A stretch of DNA of 64,000 nucleotides from Oscillospiraceae bacterium (GTDB taxonomy: Bacteria > Bacillota > Clostridia > Oscillospirales > Oscillospiraceae): assembly GCA_910575815.1 (NCBI GenBank), contig CAJTFN010000005.1, forward strand, positions 142,023-206,022, read 5' to 3'. Position numbers and translations under genes: made by a program. The notes below the pieces were generated by a model. It saw only the letters and a program-made list of their open reading frames with translations. It was not told where the DNA came from and searched no databases. The number at the start of each line of letters is the position of its first letter. Position 1 is the first letter of the stretch. Below, one piece after another: positions 44,701 through 53,017 of this stretch.

Positions 44701-44813
44701 CTTAGATTAAGCGTCCCCGTCCTGGTTGGTGTCCCCGCCGCAAACGCCGTCCCCGGGAGAAGCCCCAGGCACAGGGCCAGGGCGGTAAGGATACTGAAAA
44801 TTCTGCGCTTCAT
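41784..44813 (-). CDS. Large secreted surface protein with DUF4353-type repeats and three SLH domains
   Basis: 1009 aa. A signal peptide (MKRRIFSILTALALCLGL...AFA) is followed by a long beta-rich region (about 30-700) of short Gly/Thr/Ser strands such as TVQSGTITSD and ISGGTVKAVG, as in carbohydrate-binding DUF4353-type or right-handed beta-helix proteins. Then come a Pro/Ser linker (PSEPSGPSTPSEPS, about 715-750), a bacterial repeat of the InlB-B type (ITVEESEHGKVTSDRT...PGSAVTVKAAF), and three S-layer homology domains (about 835-1009: NGYGNGTFGPNDNLTRAQF and two relatives) that anchor proteins to cell-wall polymers. RBS AAGGAGG precedes the ATG. Adhesin or glycan-binding roles are guesses. 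Confidence 0.9.
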   Translation of the reverse strand: MKRRIFSILTALALCLGLLPGTAFAAGTPTRTGTLNLREFSASTDKTEDEGWNWEITGPKSGTLTLTNCYIQSDTKDVIVFPAYFTLTIILVGDNILETTATLGDLDPMVHGIDGDGQAIENEVCQIIQGEGTLQITGKGTGYGFGGEDLTVQSGTITSDVGFCKITNEFTMTGGAVTASGADYGLYIVEGPVNVSGGKLDLQGTSCGIFVSGIPNYGAVSVNISGGTVKAVGKSTAGIFVQPNEDNYDPDTSPQAIHITGGSLTAGGGVAGLYARDVNVTGGSVAGNGGQAGLYATEGLSISGSKTYVEWHGASLLDVYGKTETAITGGVIKADKVSEAVVPENAILFAGLEGQIYGNASLAQELTIPSGSTLTLSEGSSLTIEPGGKLVNDGVVAIKLGTGSGGEGISTLIEGLKLTGEGTVKVLKEDADGNKVTETYSNEGKRLLEPAGTLDFSDPDGLPADGADKGYSWDAETNTLTLQEGFNAEKVTLPDDAVTIVTEGESTIGELAVSGGNPQKTALTLSGTGKLTVQELINISGNNNLSLTVAADARVEALGGVNVSSSGGVDAVVTVYGKLTARQAGDSSAGVYTGKVFVGPSGELEVFGQTGVQLSGAGGSFNKAFELSTGGRFTGNCTNYIVYVSQASGAAFEESLKGEEAISIPNGYLPSDLHLGFYDGRTILAIPGNGPFNISSGNVPQPEPPKPSEPSGPSTPSEPSQPSHSPHSSGGGWNSSAYAITVEESEHGKVTSDRTRASSGSTVTLTASPDSGCGLDALTVTSSQGNGIKLTAQGGGKYTFTMPGSAVTVKAAFAPLPDGTEGPCDGGVDCPSRRFTDLGPVGTWYHEAVDYVLRNGLMNGYGNGTFGPNDNLTRAQFVQILFNREGRPLVNYLLQYRDVADGAWYTEAIRWATSQGIICGYGNGMFGPNDNITREQLAVMLWRYAGSPAATDKELHFPDADKAGGYALEALCWAVEKGVMNGYGDGRLGPQGLATRAQVAQMLKNFLTR

Positions 44814-44843
44814 GCAGCTTCCTCCTTGCGCGGCAGAGGGAAT

Positions 44844-44887
44844 TCAGTCCCCCCATGGGGGGACTGAGAAAGGGGCACGCCCCTTTC
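44844..44887. promoter_or_regulatory. Two adjacent hairpins in the SLH-gene leader
   Basis: A perfect 24-bp palindrome centred on CCATGG (44844-44867; arms TCAGTCCCCCC/GGGGGGACTGA) is followed at once by GAAAGGGGC/GCCCCTTTC (44868-44887). They lie 31 bp upstream of the minus-strand start, in the likely 5' leader, and may control expression or mRNA stability. Confidence 0.6.
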
Positions 44888-45058
44888 TTGATCCGTTTTC
44901 GCCGCAATTTTCTAGTTCACATCATACATAAAGCACTGAAAAAAACAAGACTACCCTACCAGAATGCAGGATTTGCGACCAAATAACATTGTCCGCCCCT
45001 TGACAGCGGCAATGTTCCCGGTTACGCTAAGTACAAACGGTATTGAGGAGGGCGGGAT

Positions 45059-46840
45059 ATGCGGATTGGAAAACGGTGGGCCGGTTGTCTGGCGGCGGGG
45101 TTGTTCCTGCTGTGCGCGGCGGGCCTTCTGTGGCTGCTGGGAGCGGAGACGGTCCCCCGGCAGGAGCCCGCACGCCTGACGCCGGAGGCCGTGAGCGGCG
45201 CGCCGGGGCTGGACGGCCTGTACCTCTACGCGGGTCCGCTGTCTTTGGAATACACCCTCCCGGAGCAGGCGGAAGGGCCGCGCTCAATTCTGGAGATCCG
45301 GCAGCTGTATGCGGCGGCGGAGCTGCGGCTGGACGGCGCACCCTTTCAGAATATCCCGGCGGGTTCGGGGAATCTGTATGTGACGCTTCCCCCGGATTGG
45401 AGCGGTAAGGCCCTCACCCTCATCATGGAGAAGGGCACGGAGGACCCGGAGCCTTCCCTCTATCTCACCAGCAGCGCGGTCATCAACGAATTGGCCCGGG
45501 CCGATACCAGCCTGCGGGCCTTTCCCGCCGCCGCTTTCGGCATGATCTTTTTGCTAGCGCTGGGCCTGTTTCTCCTGTACGGCACTCTGGAGGGGTCCTG
45601 GTCCTGGCCGGTACTGCTGCTGAGCATCGCCGCCCTGGGCCAGGCGGCGTACTTCTATCTGCAAAACTCCTCCCTGTTCAGCCTGCCGCCCGCGCTCTAC
45701 GGGCTGGTGCTGTGCCAGTCACGGGCGCTGCTGTTCGCCGCGCCGCCCTTATACCTGATGCTAGGCATGAAAAAATGGCGAAAGGCGTTCGCTCCCTTTG
45801 CCGTCCTGCCCTCGCTGTTTTACTTCGTTGTGGCGGGATTCCAGACAGTGGTCCCGCTCTTTTCCGGTATTGCCGTCCATGCCGGACTTGCGTTCTGCTT
45901 TACCATCGCCGCCCTGCTGGCCTGCGCCGCGCTGGAGGTCCGGGACGGCAATCCGGTATTCCGCCGCTTCCTGCCCTGGCTGGGAGGGTGCGCCGCGGCT
46001 ATCCTGCTGCTGAGTATCCTCCCGGCGGCGCGGACCGGTCCCCACGCGTCCATCTTATGGGCGTTCCTGGCCGGCCCAATCCTCTGGATCGACACGGAGC
46101 TGTTTTACTGGAACAGTCTGCTGCTGGCGCTGTGCTTTTTAGAAAGTGTGGTGGCCCTGACCCGCCGCGTGGCCCGGCGGGAGACGGAAATGCGGGTGCT
46201 GTCCGCCCGTGAGAGCCTGACACGGGAGCAGCTTGCCGTTGTGCAGGAGAGCGCCGCCGCCCTGGGGGAGCTGCGCCATGAGGTAAAGAATCATTATTTG
46301 GTGCTGCAAAACCTGTCCCGCGCGGGAGAGGTTGAGCGGCTAAACGCCTATCTGAGTACCCTGGTGTCTGATGTGTCCGCCATTCCCGCCCTGGCCTGCG
46401 CCCCCCACCCGGCCATCAACGCCGTGCTGACCACCATGCTGGCACGGGCGCGGAAGCAGGGAATCGAGGTGGAGCACCGGGTCGACGTGCCGGAAACGCT
46501 GCCCTTTCCGGACACGGAGCTTTGCACGGTGCTGATGAACCTTCTGCAAAACGCCCTGGACGCCAACGCCCTGGCACCAATGGGGGCGCGGAAGTGGCTG
46601 CGGGTGGATCTCCATATCCGGGGGTACCATCTGTATATCGGGGTGGAAAATTCCTGCTTCACCCCGGTGGACTATGACGGGGATAGCGGCCTGTTCCGTA
46701 CCACCAAGGCGGACAAGTCCGCCCACGGCTATGGTCTGAAAGCGGTCCAGGCGGTTGCGAGGAAATACCGCAGTGAGCTGCTGCTGAAATGCTCGGATGG
46801 CTGCTTTTCCGCCGCTACCGCCCTGCAAATGCCGGACTGA
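45059..46840 (+). CDS. Membrane sensor histidine kinase, GHKL/AgrC-like
   Basis: 593 aa. N-terminal membrane segment (10-30), an extracytoplasmic domain (about 30-155, jelly-roll-like), seven further hydrophobic helices (about 158-375), then a cytoplasmic kinase. The layout resembles 7TM-DISM receptors. The H-box is ELRHEVKNHYLVLQNL near 407; the N-box is TVLMNLLQNALDAN near 490; the G-box is KSAHGYGLKAV near 560. AgrC-type kinases phosphorylate LytTR regulators. The only nearby regulator is encoded convergently 40 bp downstream; the pairing is inferred. GGAGG precedes the ATG. Confidence 0.88.
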   Translation: MRIGKRWAGCLAAGLFLLCAAGLLWLLGAETVPRQEPARLTPEAVSGAPGLDGLYLYAGPLSLEYTLPEQAEGPRSILEIRQLYAAAELRLDGAPFQNIPAGSGNLYVTLPPDWSGKALTLIMEKGTEDPEPSLYLTSSAVINELARADTSLRAFPAAAFGMIFLLALGLFLLYGTLEGSWSWPVLLLSIAALGQAAYFYLQNSSLFSLPPALYGLVLCQSRALLFAAPPLYLMLGMKKWRKAFAPFAVLPSLFYFVVAGFQTVVPLFSGIAVHAGLAFCFTIAALLACAALEVRDGNPVFRRFLPWLGGCAAAILLLSILPAARTGPHASILWAFLAGPILWIDTELFYWNSLLLALCFLESVVALTRRVARRETEMRVLSARESLTREQLAVVQESAAALGELRHEVKNHYLVLQNLSRAGEVERLNAYLSTLVSDVSAIPALACAPHPAINAVLTTMLARARKQGIEVEHRVDVPETLPFPDTELCTVLMNLLQNALDANALAPMGARKWLRVDLHIRGYHLYIGVENSCFTPVDYDGDSGLFRTTKADKSAHGYGLKAVQAVARKYRSELLLKCSDGCFSAATALQMPD

Positions 46841-46843
46841 ATG

Positions 46844-46877
46844 CCGCCCTTCCTGTGGCAGTTCACAGGGAGGGCGG
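46844..46877. terminator. Bidirectional terminator between kinase and regulator
   Basis: CCGCCCTTCCTGTG pairs with CACAGGGAGGGCGG across a 6-nt loop, between two converging stop codons. Confidence 0.85.
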
Positions 46878-46880
46878 TTT

Positions 46881-47597
46881 CTATTTGAGAAAAGCGATAA
46901 AGCGTTTCGTGATCTCCTGCTGATAGGTGCGGCTGACCGGAAGCTCCGTCTCTGTGTCCAGCAGCAGTCCGCGTGTGGTCTGCTTGAGGACGTGCTCCAG
47001 ATTCACGACAAAGCTATGGTGGCAGCGGCAGAACGCGTCCCCCCGCAGGCGGGAAAGCATTTCCCGAAAACTCAGGTTGATGGGAATTTCTTCTCCCGCC
47101 AGATGGACGGCGGACTTATGGTTGACCGCTTCCGCGTAAAGGATGTCTTTTGCCTCCACTTTGCGCAAGCCGCCCCTTACAGGCAGTGCGATCTGTCCTG
47201 GGCGGTGGTTTTTTTGCAGATCCCACTTGATGGCCTTTTCCAGCCTCTCCTCGTCCACCGGCTTCATCAGGTATTCCAGCGGGTGGGTGGCAAAGGAATC
47301 GGACATATATTCCGCATAAGAGGTGATGTAGATAATGGAGCAGCCGACATTCAATTCCCGCAGACGTTTGGCCAGTTCCATGCCGTTTTCCTGGGCCAGC
47401 CCAATATCCAGCAAGAGCAGATGAAACGCCACAGGCTGTTTCTGCAGGACGGTCAGCAGCGGTCCCGCTGCCGAAAAGCCGGAAACGGAAAAATCAATAT
47501 CCCGCTGGAAATGACGGGCCTCCAGAATGCGGCAAATCATAGCCTCATTTTCTTGCGCCATGGATGGCTCGTCCTCGCATATTGCGATACGGTACAT
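46881..47597 (-). CDS. LytTR-family response regulator
   Basis: 238 aa from ATG 47597 (MYRIAICEDEPS), GGAGGTGA upstream. The receiver domain (1-120) has the acidic pair CEDE, the phospho-Asp in LLLLDIGLAQENGMELA near 55 and the Lys in YLMKPVDEERL near 103. The LytTR DNA-binding domain (about 135-238) includes ILYAEAVNHKSAVHL and FCRCHHSFVVNLEHV. It probably answers to the convergent GHKL kinase; such pairs are usually in one operon, so the opposite strand is odd. Targets unknown. Confidence 0.92.
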   Translation of the reverse strand: MYRIAICEDEPSMAQENEAMICRILEARHFQRDIDFSVSGFSAAGPLLTVLQKQPVAFHLLLLDIGLAQENGMELAKRLRELNVGCSIIYITSYAEYMSDSFATHPLEYLMKPVDEERLEKAIKWDLQKNHRPGQIALPVRGGLRKVEAKDILYAEAVNHKSAVHLAGEEIPINLSFREMLSRLRGDAFCRCHHSFVVNLEHVLKQTTRGLLLDTETELPVSRTYQQEITKRFIAFLK

Positions 47598-47894
47598 GGG
47601 GCGGTCACCTCCCTGCGGAACAGTTTGTGCCATTATAGCATTTTTCGGCGCTGCCGTCAAAGGGCAGTGCTGCTGAGGAAGTGTCCAAACGCGCATGTTA
47701 TCCTTTTATCCGGGTTCTCCAGGGGTACACCATAGGGATGGGCCTCCTCCGTGCCCGTCCGTTCCCCCGAAAACAGCCAGTTTCCCTACAAACGGGCCGG
47801 GACAGAGCCCGGCCCCTACAGGACACCTTCCCAAACATAAAATCTGCCGATAGGACACTCCCTGCTGCTGGCAGGGATGGCAGCAGCAAGCAAT

Positions 47895-47914
47895 GCGCCG
47901 GTATATACCGGCGC
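47895..47914. repeat. Perfect 20-bp palindrome
   Basis: GCGCCGGTATATACCGGCGC. It lies in a gene-free stretch (47598-48136) that looks like the edge of a mobile element and also holds a GGGCCGGG/CCCGGCCC stem near 47790. Confidence 0.65.
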
Positions 47915-47949
47915 TCGCTTGTTGGTGGCCTCCGCCCCCAAGCCCCCGT

Positions 47950-47980
47950 AAGGACCGGCGCAACTGCGCCGGTCCTTTTA
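47950..47980. terminator. Strong hairpin terminator in the gene-free stretch
   Basis: AAGGACCGGCGC and GCGCCGGTCCTT are perfect 12-bp arms with loop AACT, followed by TT. No plus-strand gene ends here, so it may belong to a lost gene or protect the relaxase locus. Confidence 0.75.
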
Positions 47981-48136
47981 AGCCGCCTTCGGCGTCTGCG
48001 CGTCGGGACAAACTCCACTCCGCTGCGCCCGCCTGACGGCGGGCATCCGCTTCATTTCGTTGTCCCTCCTTTCCCCACGCAACCCGCTTCGCTGGGCTTG
48101 CGCGGGGGCCCCATTATGCAGGGAGAGAAAAAATCA

Positions 48137-49540
48137 TCACCGCGCCTCCTGCTGGCGGCTACGATTTTTCTCTTTCTCCGTCACGCCCAAAATCCGATCC
48201 ACGTTGTTTTTGGCAGTGAGCAGTTCTATCATTTTTTCTCGTGCCTGCTTGTACTCTGGATACCGCTTTTTGTTCTCTGCCTGCAACATGGCATACTTCT
48301 GTTTCAGCGATTGCATGGACGGCAGTTCCTTCAAACCGAGGGAATCAAAGTACCGCTTCGCCGCTTGACAGGCCGTGATTTCACTGCTATGCTGTTCATA
48401 AAATTTCTCCCTTTTCCTGCCCGTCAATTTCCGATATTGCGCGTAAATCTCTCGTGTCTTACCGTAAGCGCCGATGTGCTTTTGCAGTTCGGAAATGTCC
48501 TTCATTCTTGCGCTGGCGGCTTTCGTCCGGTCAGCTAAATCGTTGAATTTCTGAACCGCCGCATCACAGGCTTTCTCCAATTCTCCGAGGTCGGTCAGCC
48601 CATTTTCCTGCAAGTAGATGAGCGTCTTTGCCATCTCTTTGAGATTGAAAGTTTTCGCCCAGCGTTCATATCCTTTGCCCCTTCCTTCGGCCATCTTTGC
48701 CTGAATGTCAATGAGCAAATTAGGCTTAGGCTTCACCGCCGCCTTTGCCCTGGGAGCGACGATCTGCTTGCCGCAAATGCGCTCCATAATCGCCGTTTCG
48801 GAGTAGTCAGCGTCGAGAGAATCACAGCGGACGAACCTCTTGCCATTTGGGATTTTGAACGCTAGGTGCTTGCCCCGTTTCTCCTCTACGCCCGCCGCTC
48901 TCATGGCGGCGATGAAGCTGTCAAAATCCTTGCAGCCTTGACCGAGGGCGGTGTCGATGATCTGCTCTAACTGCCCCCGGACGGTAGGTGGTTTGTCCTC
49001 ACCTAACCATGTTCCGTAGCTGCCCCGGCTGGGCCTCGGCTCCGCAATCACCGACAGGCCATTTTCCAGGCACAGCATATCGGAGATTTTGCGAATTGCG
49101 AACGAGGACCGCCAGAAGTTTCGGAATTTCCGGGTGCAGTCTATGGCGGTCGAGTTGAACACGATATGCGAGTGAATGTGATGCTTGTCAACGTGGGTAA
49201 AGACGACAAAAGCGTGTTTACCCTTTGTCAGCGACATAGCGAGATCATAGCCAATCTTATTCGCCAGCTCCGGCGTGACCTCCCCTGGCTTGAAGGACTG
49301 GCGCAGATGGTAGGCGATCACATCATTGTCCTTCCGCTCTCTGCCAGTAATGGCGGCGTACTGCCGTTTGGAAAATAGAAACTCCTGGTCAGCGATGGAC
49401 GGGTTACATTGGTAGGCCGTGACCAAATCGCCGCCGTTGGTTTTCTCTTGATTCTTCACATAGTCCGTCACCCGGCCCAGAGCTTCGGCCACGGTCCGTC
49501 CTTTGCCGCTATGCAAGGGCATCAATCGTGTAGTTGCCAT
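48137..49540 (-). CDS. MobP-type relaxase/mobilization nuclease
   Basis: 467 aa from ATG 49540, GGGAGG upstream. The relaxase core shows the three-His metal motif FTHVDKHHIHSHIVFNS near 118 and an upstream nucleophile region (DYVKNQEKTN). Residues 280-467 are helical and charged. It resembles the relaxases of Tn1549/CTn-type elements that nick oriT. Here it is an orphan: the MobC partner that usually precedes it is absent and a truncated IS3 copy lies right upstream, so the conjugative module has been dismantled. Confidence 0.9.
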   Translation of the reverse strand: MATTRLMPLHSGKGRTVAEALGRVTDYVKNQEKTNGGDLVTAYQCNPSIADQEFLFSKRQYAAITGRERKDNDVIAYHLRQSFKPGEVTPELANKIGYDLAMSLTKGKHAFVVFTHVDKHHIHSHIVFNSTAIDCTRKFRNFWRSSFAIRKISDMLCLENGLSVIAEPRPSRGSYGTWLGEDKPPTVRGQLEQIIDTALGQGCKDFDSFIAAMRAAGVEEKRGKHLAFKIPNGKRFVRCDSLDADYSETAIMERICGKQIVAPRAKAAVKPKPNLLIDIQAKMAEGRGKGYERWAKTFNLKEMAKTLIYLQENGLTDLGELEKACDAAVQKFNDLADRTKAASARMKDISELQKHIGAYGKTREIYAQYRKLTGRKREKFYEQHSSEITACQAAKRYFDSLGLKELPSMQSLKQKYAMLQAENKKRYPEYKQAREKMIELLTAKNNVDRILGVTEKEKNRSRQQEAR

Positions 49541-49586
49541 TTTCAAAACCTCCCCTCAAAAAGAAAAATGGTGGTGAGCGACATTT

Positions 49587-50117
49587 TGAACTGCTCCCCG
49601 TCAAGTAGACAGTGAAATAATTCATTGAAAATTCACAGTGCTGTAGCACTGTGGCACCTTGCAAAATTTATTTGTCCGCCGATGGCATCCAAACAGATTT
49701 TGCAAGGTCTGGTTATGCCGCCATAGCCAGTTCATGCTTCTCAAAAGGTGTGAGTACGCCAAGGCCGCGCTGGAGTCGCCTGGAATTGTAATAAGCGATG
49801 TAGTCCTCAATCATCCAGACCAGTTCCTCTCGACTGGTGAAACGCCGCCCATAATAGCGTTCCCTCTTGAGGATGCCCCAGAACCCCTCCATAGGACCAT
49901 TATCAATACACTTGCCCACCCGGGACATACTTTGGGTCATGCCAGCCGCAGCCAGCTTGTCGTGGAACACCTGCGTTGTATATTGGAAGCCCCTGTCGCT
50001 ATGGAACAGCGGGTGTGCGTCCGGATTGTCAGTCATGGCTTTGTCGAGGGTCTCGTATACCAGAGCGCAGTCATTTGCATCCCGAATGACTGCCGCAACG
50101 ATTCTACGGTCATGCCC
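49587..50117 (-). mobile_element. Truncated IS3-family (IS150-like) insertion sequence
   Basis: One terminus is recognisable: TGAACTGCTCCCCGTCAAGT (from 49587) is like the TGAACTGCACCC... ends of IS3-family elements. It is followed by hairpins (49634-49653, and CCTTGCAAAAT/ATTTTGCAAGG at 49657-49708) and the 3' part of the transposase. The opposite end is missing; the sequence changes to an unrelated gene near 50117. Confidence 0.72.
49713..50117 (-). pseudogene. IS3-family transposase OrfB, C-terminal part only
   Basis: The remaining 135 codons include the second catalytic Asp in LFHSDRGFQYTTQVFH and the Glu in CIDNGPMEGFWGILKRERYY, then YNSRRLQRGLGVLTPFEKHE. The first catalytic Asp, the helix-turn-helix and OrfA are gone. 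The break falls just before DRRIVAAVIRDAND. It cannot be active. Confidence 0.88.
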
Positions 50118-50522
50118 CACGCACCAGCTCACCAGCCAGCCCGCGCCCTCCATGTGGCTCTCCTTCCGGGCCGTGGCCCCCAGCACCTTGGCGGGCTGTT
50201 CCTCTGGAAGCTGGGCATCCTGCTGATGATCGTCCTGCTTTCCGTGAAGGTGTTCCGCCCCTTCTGCCAGTACCTGTGCCCCCTGAGGGCCATTTACGGC
50301 TGGTTCAACCGCTTCAGCCTTGTGCAGATTCACTGGGACCAAGAAAATTGTGTCTCCTGCGGAGCCTGTGAGAGGGCCTGCCCGGTGGACCTTTCCCTAC
50401 TCGAGATTTCCCGCTCCCTGGAATGCGTCCGCTGCGGGAAGTGCGCGGACGCCTGTCCGTGCGGATGCCTGCATTTCACAGGCCGTCCCGGGTATAATTC
50501 CACGGAATCACAGTCATCCTAA
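50118..50522 (+). pseudogene. 3' part of a NapH-like 4Fe-4S membrane protein
   Basis: The frame gives one membrane segment (LGILLMIVLLSVKVF), the signature FCQYLCPLRAIYGWFNRFSL and two 4Fe-4S motifs (CVSCGACERACP and CVRCGKCADACPCGC). This is the C-terminal end of polyferredoxins of the NapH/4Fe-4S binding family that pass electrons at the membrane. The N-terminal membrane helices are replaced by the IS3 remnant, so the gene was cut by an insertion followed by deletion. No start codon with a ribosome binding site remains. Confidence 0.8.
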
Positions 50523-50543
50523 GGGCAAAAAGGATGTGAACCT

Positions 50544-52481
50544 GTGTCCAACCATTTGCAATACGAAACCAGCCCCTACCTCCTCCAGCACGCGGAGAAT
50601 CCGGTGGACTGGTATCCCTGGTGTGAGGAGGCGTTCCTCCGGGCCCGTGAGGAGGACAAGCCCGTCTTCCTCAGTATCGGCTATAGCACCTGCCACTGGT
50701 GCCACGTCATGGCCCATGAGAGCTTCGAGGACCCCGAGACCGCGGCACTGCTGAACCGCTGGTTTATCTCGATTAAAGTGGACCGGGAGGAGCGGCCCGA
50801 CCTGGACAGCGTCTATATGGCGGTCTGTCAGGCGTTCACCGGAAACGGCGGGTGGCCTGCCAGCATCTTCCTGACACCGGAGAAGCGGCCTTTTTTTGCC
50901 GGGACCTACTTCCCCAAACGCCGCCGGGGCAATCTGGTAAGCTTCCAGGAACTGCTGACGGTCATTCACGAGAAGTGGGAACAGGACCGTTCCGCGCTGC
51001 TGGGCCCGGCTGAGCAAATCATGGATCTGCTCAGCCGCGCAAACACAGCGGAAGACAGGGCGGAACCGGAGCTGCTGGAAGACGCCGTCCAGCTCTATAA
51101 GCGGCTGTTCGACCGGGAAAACGGCGGCTTCGGCGGTGCGCCCAAGTTTCCCTCCCCCCACAATCTTATATTTCTCCTGGCGTATTACCGGAGGCGGGGA
51201 GACCCGGAGTGCCTGGAGATGGCGGAGCGGACGCTGACGCAGATGGTCCGGGGCGGACTGTTCGACCATATCGGCGGGGGCTTTTGCCGCTACTCCACCG
51301 ACGAGCGGTTTTTGGCCCCCCACTTTGAGAAGATGCTGTACGACAACGCCCTGCTGATTCTGGCGTACTGTGAGGCATACAGCATCACCCGGAAGAAGTT
51401 GTATCTGCTGGCGGCGGAGCGGACGGCGGACTTTGTTCTCCGGGAGATGACCGCCCCAGAGGGCGGCTTCTACAGCGCCCAGGACGCCGACAGCGACGGC
51501 GAGGAGGGAAAGTATTATCTCTTCACGCTAGAGGAGACCGTCCGCCTCCTGGGCCCGGAGCGGGGCGGGGCCTTCAACCAGCACTTCGACATTACAGCCG
51601 CCGGGAATTTTGAGGGGAAAAATATCCCTAATCTCCTTCAAAGCGACCCGGAGGACCGGACCTTGGACGGTCTTCTGGAAACGGTTTATCAGTACCGCAA
51701 AAGCCGCTGTGCCCTCCGCCTGGACGACAAAATTCTGACCGCCTGGAACAGCCAGATGATCACGGCTCTGTGCCGGCTGTATCAGGCCGGCGGCGAACAA
51801 AAATACCTGGAGGCCGCGAAACAGGCAGACCGCTTCCTCTGGGAGCATCTCTGGGACGGTAAGTCGCTCCACGTCAGCTTCCGGGCCGGGCGGCGGGGTG
51901 AAAAGGGGTTTCTGGACGACTACGCCGCCTGCCTGTTTGCCCAACTGGCGCTGTATGGGGCCACGCTGGACAAGGCGTATCTGACCCGGGCGGAGGAGCT
52001 TTGCCGGGATGCCTGTGAGCAATTCCAGGATCGGGAACATGGCGGCTTCTATCTCTACAGCGAGAATCACGAGTCCCTGATTCTCCGGCCCAAGGAGACC
52101 TATGACGGAGCGATGCCCAGCGGGAACTCCCTGATGGCCTGGAATCTGGCGCGGCTCAGCCAGCTGGTTTCCGAGGAGACTTATGGCCCTCTGGCGGAGC
52201 GGCAGCTGGACTTTCTGGCGGCTGACGCAGGCCAATATCCCGCCGGGTACGCCATGTTCCTGCTGGCGCTCCTGGACCGCCGTGACCCGCCGCCCAAGGT
52301 GACCGTGGTGCTGTCGGGGAAGCCGGAGGCAGACTGCTTTCCCCTGGAGCTCCCGGCGGAAGCGGCTGTGGTATTGCGGGAACCGGGAGGAGAGTACCCG
52401 CTGAAAAACGGAAAGGTGACGTTCTATGTCTGCCGGGGGCACAGCTGCCGGCCGCCGGTCAATGAGCCGCCTGTTCTATAA
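50544..52481 (+). CDS. yyaL: Thioredoxin-fold/six-hairpin protein YyaL (DUF255, SPATA20 family)
   Basis: 645 aa from a GTG at 50544 with AAAAAGGA upstream. The N-terminal thioredoxin-like domain carries [17 protein letters not shown] (about 45) with a CxxC; the rest is an alpha/alpha toroid like glycan-processing enzymes, with [14 protein letters not shown] and [18 protein letters not shown]. The family is widespread and its function unsettled. It is complete and probably chromosomal. A hairpin terminator lies 12 bp after the stop, and that terminator region is repeated at 56273. Confidence 0.9.
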   Translation: MSNHLQYETSPYLLQHAENPVDWYPWCEEAFLRAREEDKPVFLSIGYSTCHWCHVMAHESFEDPETAALLNRWFISIKVDREERPDLDSVYMAVCQAFTGNGGWPASIFLTPEKRPFFAGTYFPKRRRGNLVSFQELLTVIHEKWEQDRSALLGPAEQIMDLLSRANTAEDRAEPELLEDAVQLYKRLFDRENGGFGGAPKFPSPHNLIFLLAYYRRRGDPECLEMAERTLTQMVRGGLFDHIGGGFCRYSTDERFLAPHFEKMLYDNALLILAYCEAYSITRKKLYLLAAERTADFVLREMTAPEGGFYSAQDADSDGEEGKYYLFTLEETVRLLGPERGGAFNQHFDITAAGNFEGKNIPNLLQSDPEDRTLDGLLETVYQYRKSRCALRLDDKILTAWNSQMITALCRLYQAGGEQKYLEAAKQADRFLWEHLWDGKSLHVSFRAGRRGEKGFLDDYAACLFAQLALYGATLDKAYLTRAEELCRDACEQFQDREHGGFYLYSENHESLILRPKETYDGAMPSGNSLMAWNLARLSQLVSEETYGPLAERQLDFLAADAGQYPAGYAMFLLALLDRRDPPPKVTVVLSGKPEADCFPLELPAEAAVVLREPGGEYPLKNGKVTFYVCRGHSCRPPVNEPPVL

Positions 52482-52493
52482 TATTTCAGCAAC

Positions 52494-52570
52494 TGCCGGA
52501 CGGAGGAAATCCTCCCGGCAGTTTTTGTTCTCCAAGCATATCCGCAAACCGGTGTAATGCCATTTTGAAA
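52494..52570 (+). repeat. Leader repeat, copy A (terminator plus conserved tail)
   Basis: TGCCGGACGGAGGAAATCC...GGCAGTTTTT is a rho-independent terminator for yyaL. It and the next 45 bp are about 80% identical to copy B at 56273-56350, including AGCATATCC and the AATGC/GATGC tail. The two copies bracket the first recombinase unit. Confidence 0.8.
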
Positions 52571-52626
52571 TTGTAAAAAGTTACAAAGTGTCGCAGGAAT
52601 GCGACCAAACGTCGCTATTTTGCTGA

Positions 52627-52632
52627 TATAAT
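52627..52632 (+). promoter_or_regulatory. -10 box of the XRE/recombinase unit with nearby dyad
   Basis: TATAAT at 52627-52632, 30 bp before the XRE start. No convincing -35 box is visible. A TCGCA...TGCGA dyad (52591-52605) with a further GTCGC lies upstream, a candidate autoregulatory operator. Confidence 0.45.
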
Positions 52633-52661
52633 CTCTCTTATTCAGCAGGGTGGTGTAAATT

Positions 52662-52979
52662 GTGATATATTGTCTTTCCGAACGGCTCAAAAGGCTCCGG
52701 CAGTCCATGCACCTTTCACAGGAACAGCTGGCCCGTCTGTTGGGAGTAGACAGAAGCACCATTTCCTCATATGAGAGCAACGTACGCCAGCCCCCGCTGG
52801 ATACGCTTTCCCGAATCGCCGACGTATTTGGTGTAAGCACGGACTACCTTTTGGGGAGGACAAGCGCACTTACCTTTGACACATTTGATCTCACCGGAGA
52901 GGATACGGCCCTGCTTTACAACATGGCTTCCGAGCTGTCAGAGAAAAACCGAAGAATTCGTCAATTGCAGGCACATTAA
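52662..52979 (+). CDS. Small XRE-family regulator
   Basis: 105 aa from GTG 52662; the ribosome binding site is weak (GGTGG). The HTH (LSERLKRLRQSMHLSQEQLARLLGVDRSTISSYES, residues 5-40) and the adjacent DTLSRIADVFGVSTDYLLG are classical Cro/CI type. The short tail (75-105) may dimerise. It lies 38 bp before the serine recombinase and probably controls it together with the upstream TCGCA dyad. Confidence 0.85.
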   Translation: MIYCLSERLKRLRQSMHLSQEQLARLLGVDRSTISSYESNVRQPPLDTLSRIADVFGVSTDYLLGRTSALTFDTFDLTGEDTALLYNMASELSEKNRRIRQLQAH

Positions 52980-53017
52980 AATCAATAGCCAGAGAATTTG
53001 AAAATGGAGGTACTTTT

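Noticed and set aside
47681..48538. 285-codon plus-strand frame before the MobP relaxase
   Set aside because: Arg/Pro-rich without a domain and it overlaps the relaxase antisense; treated as non-coding.
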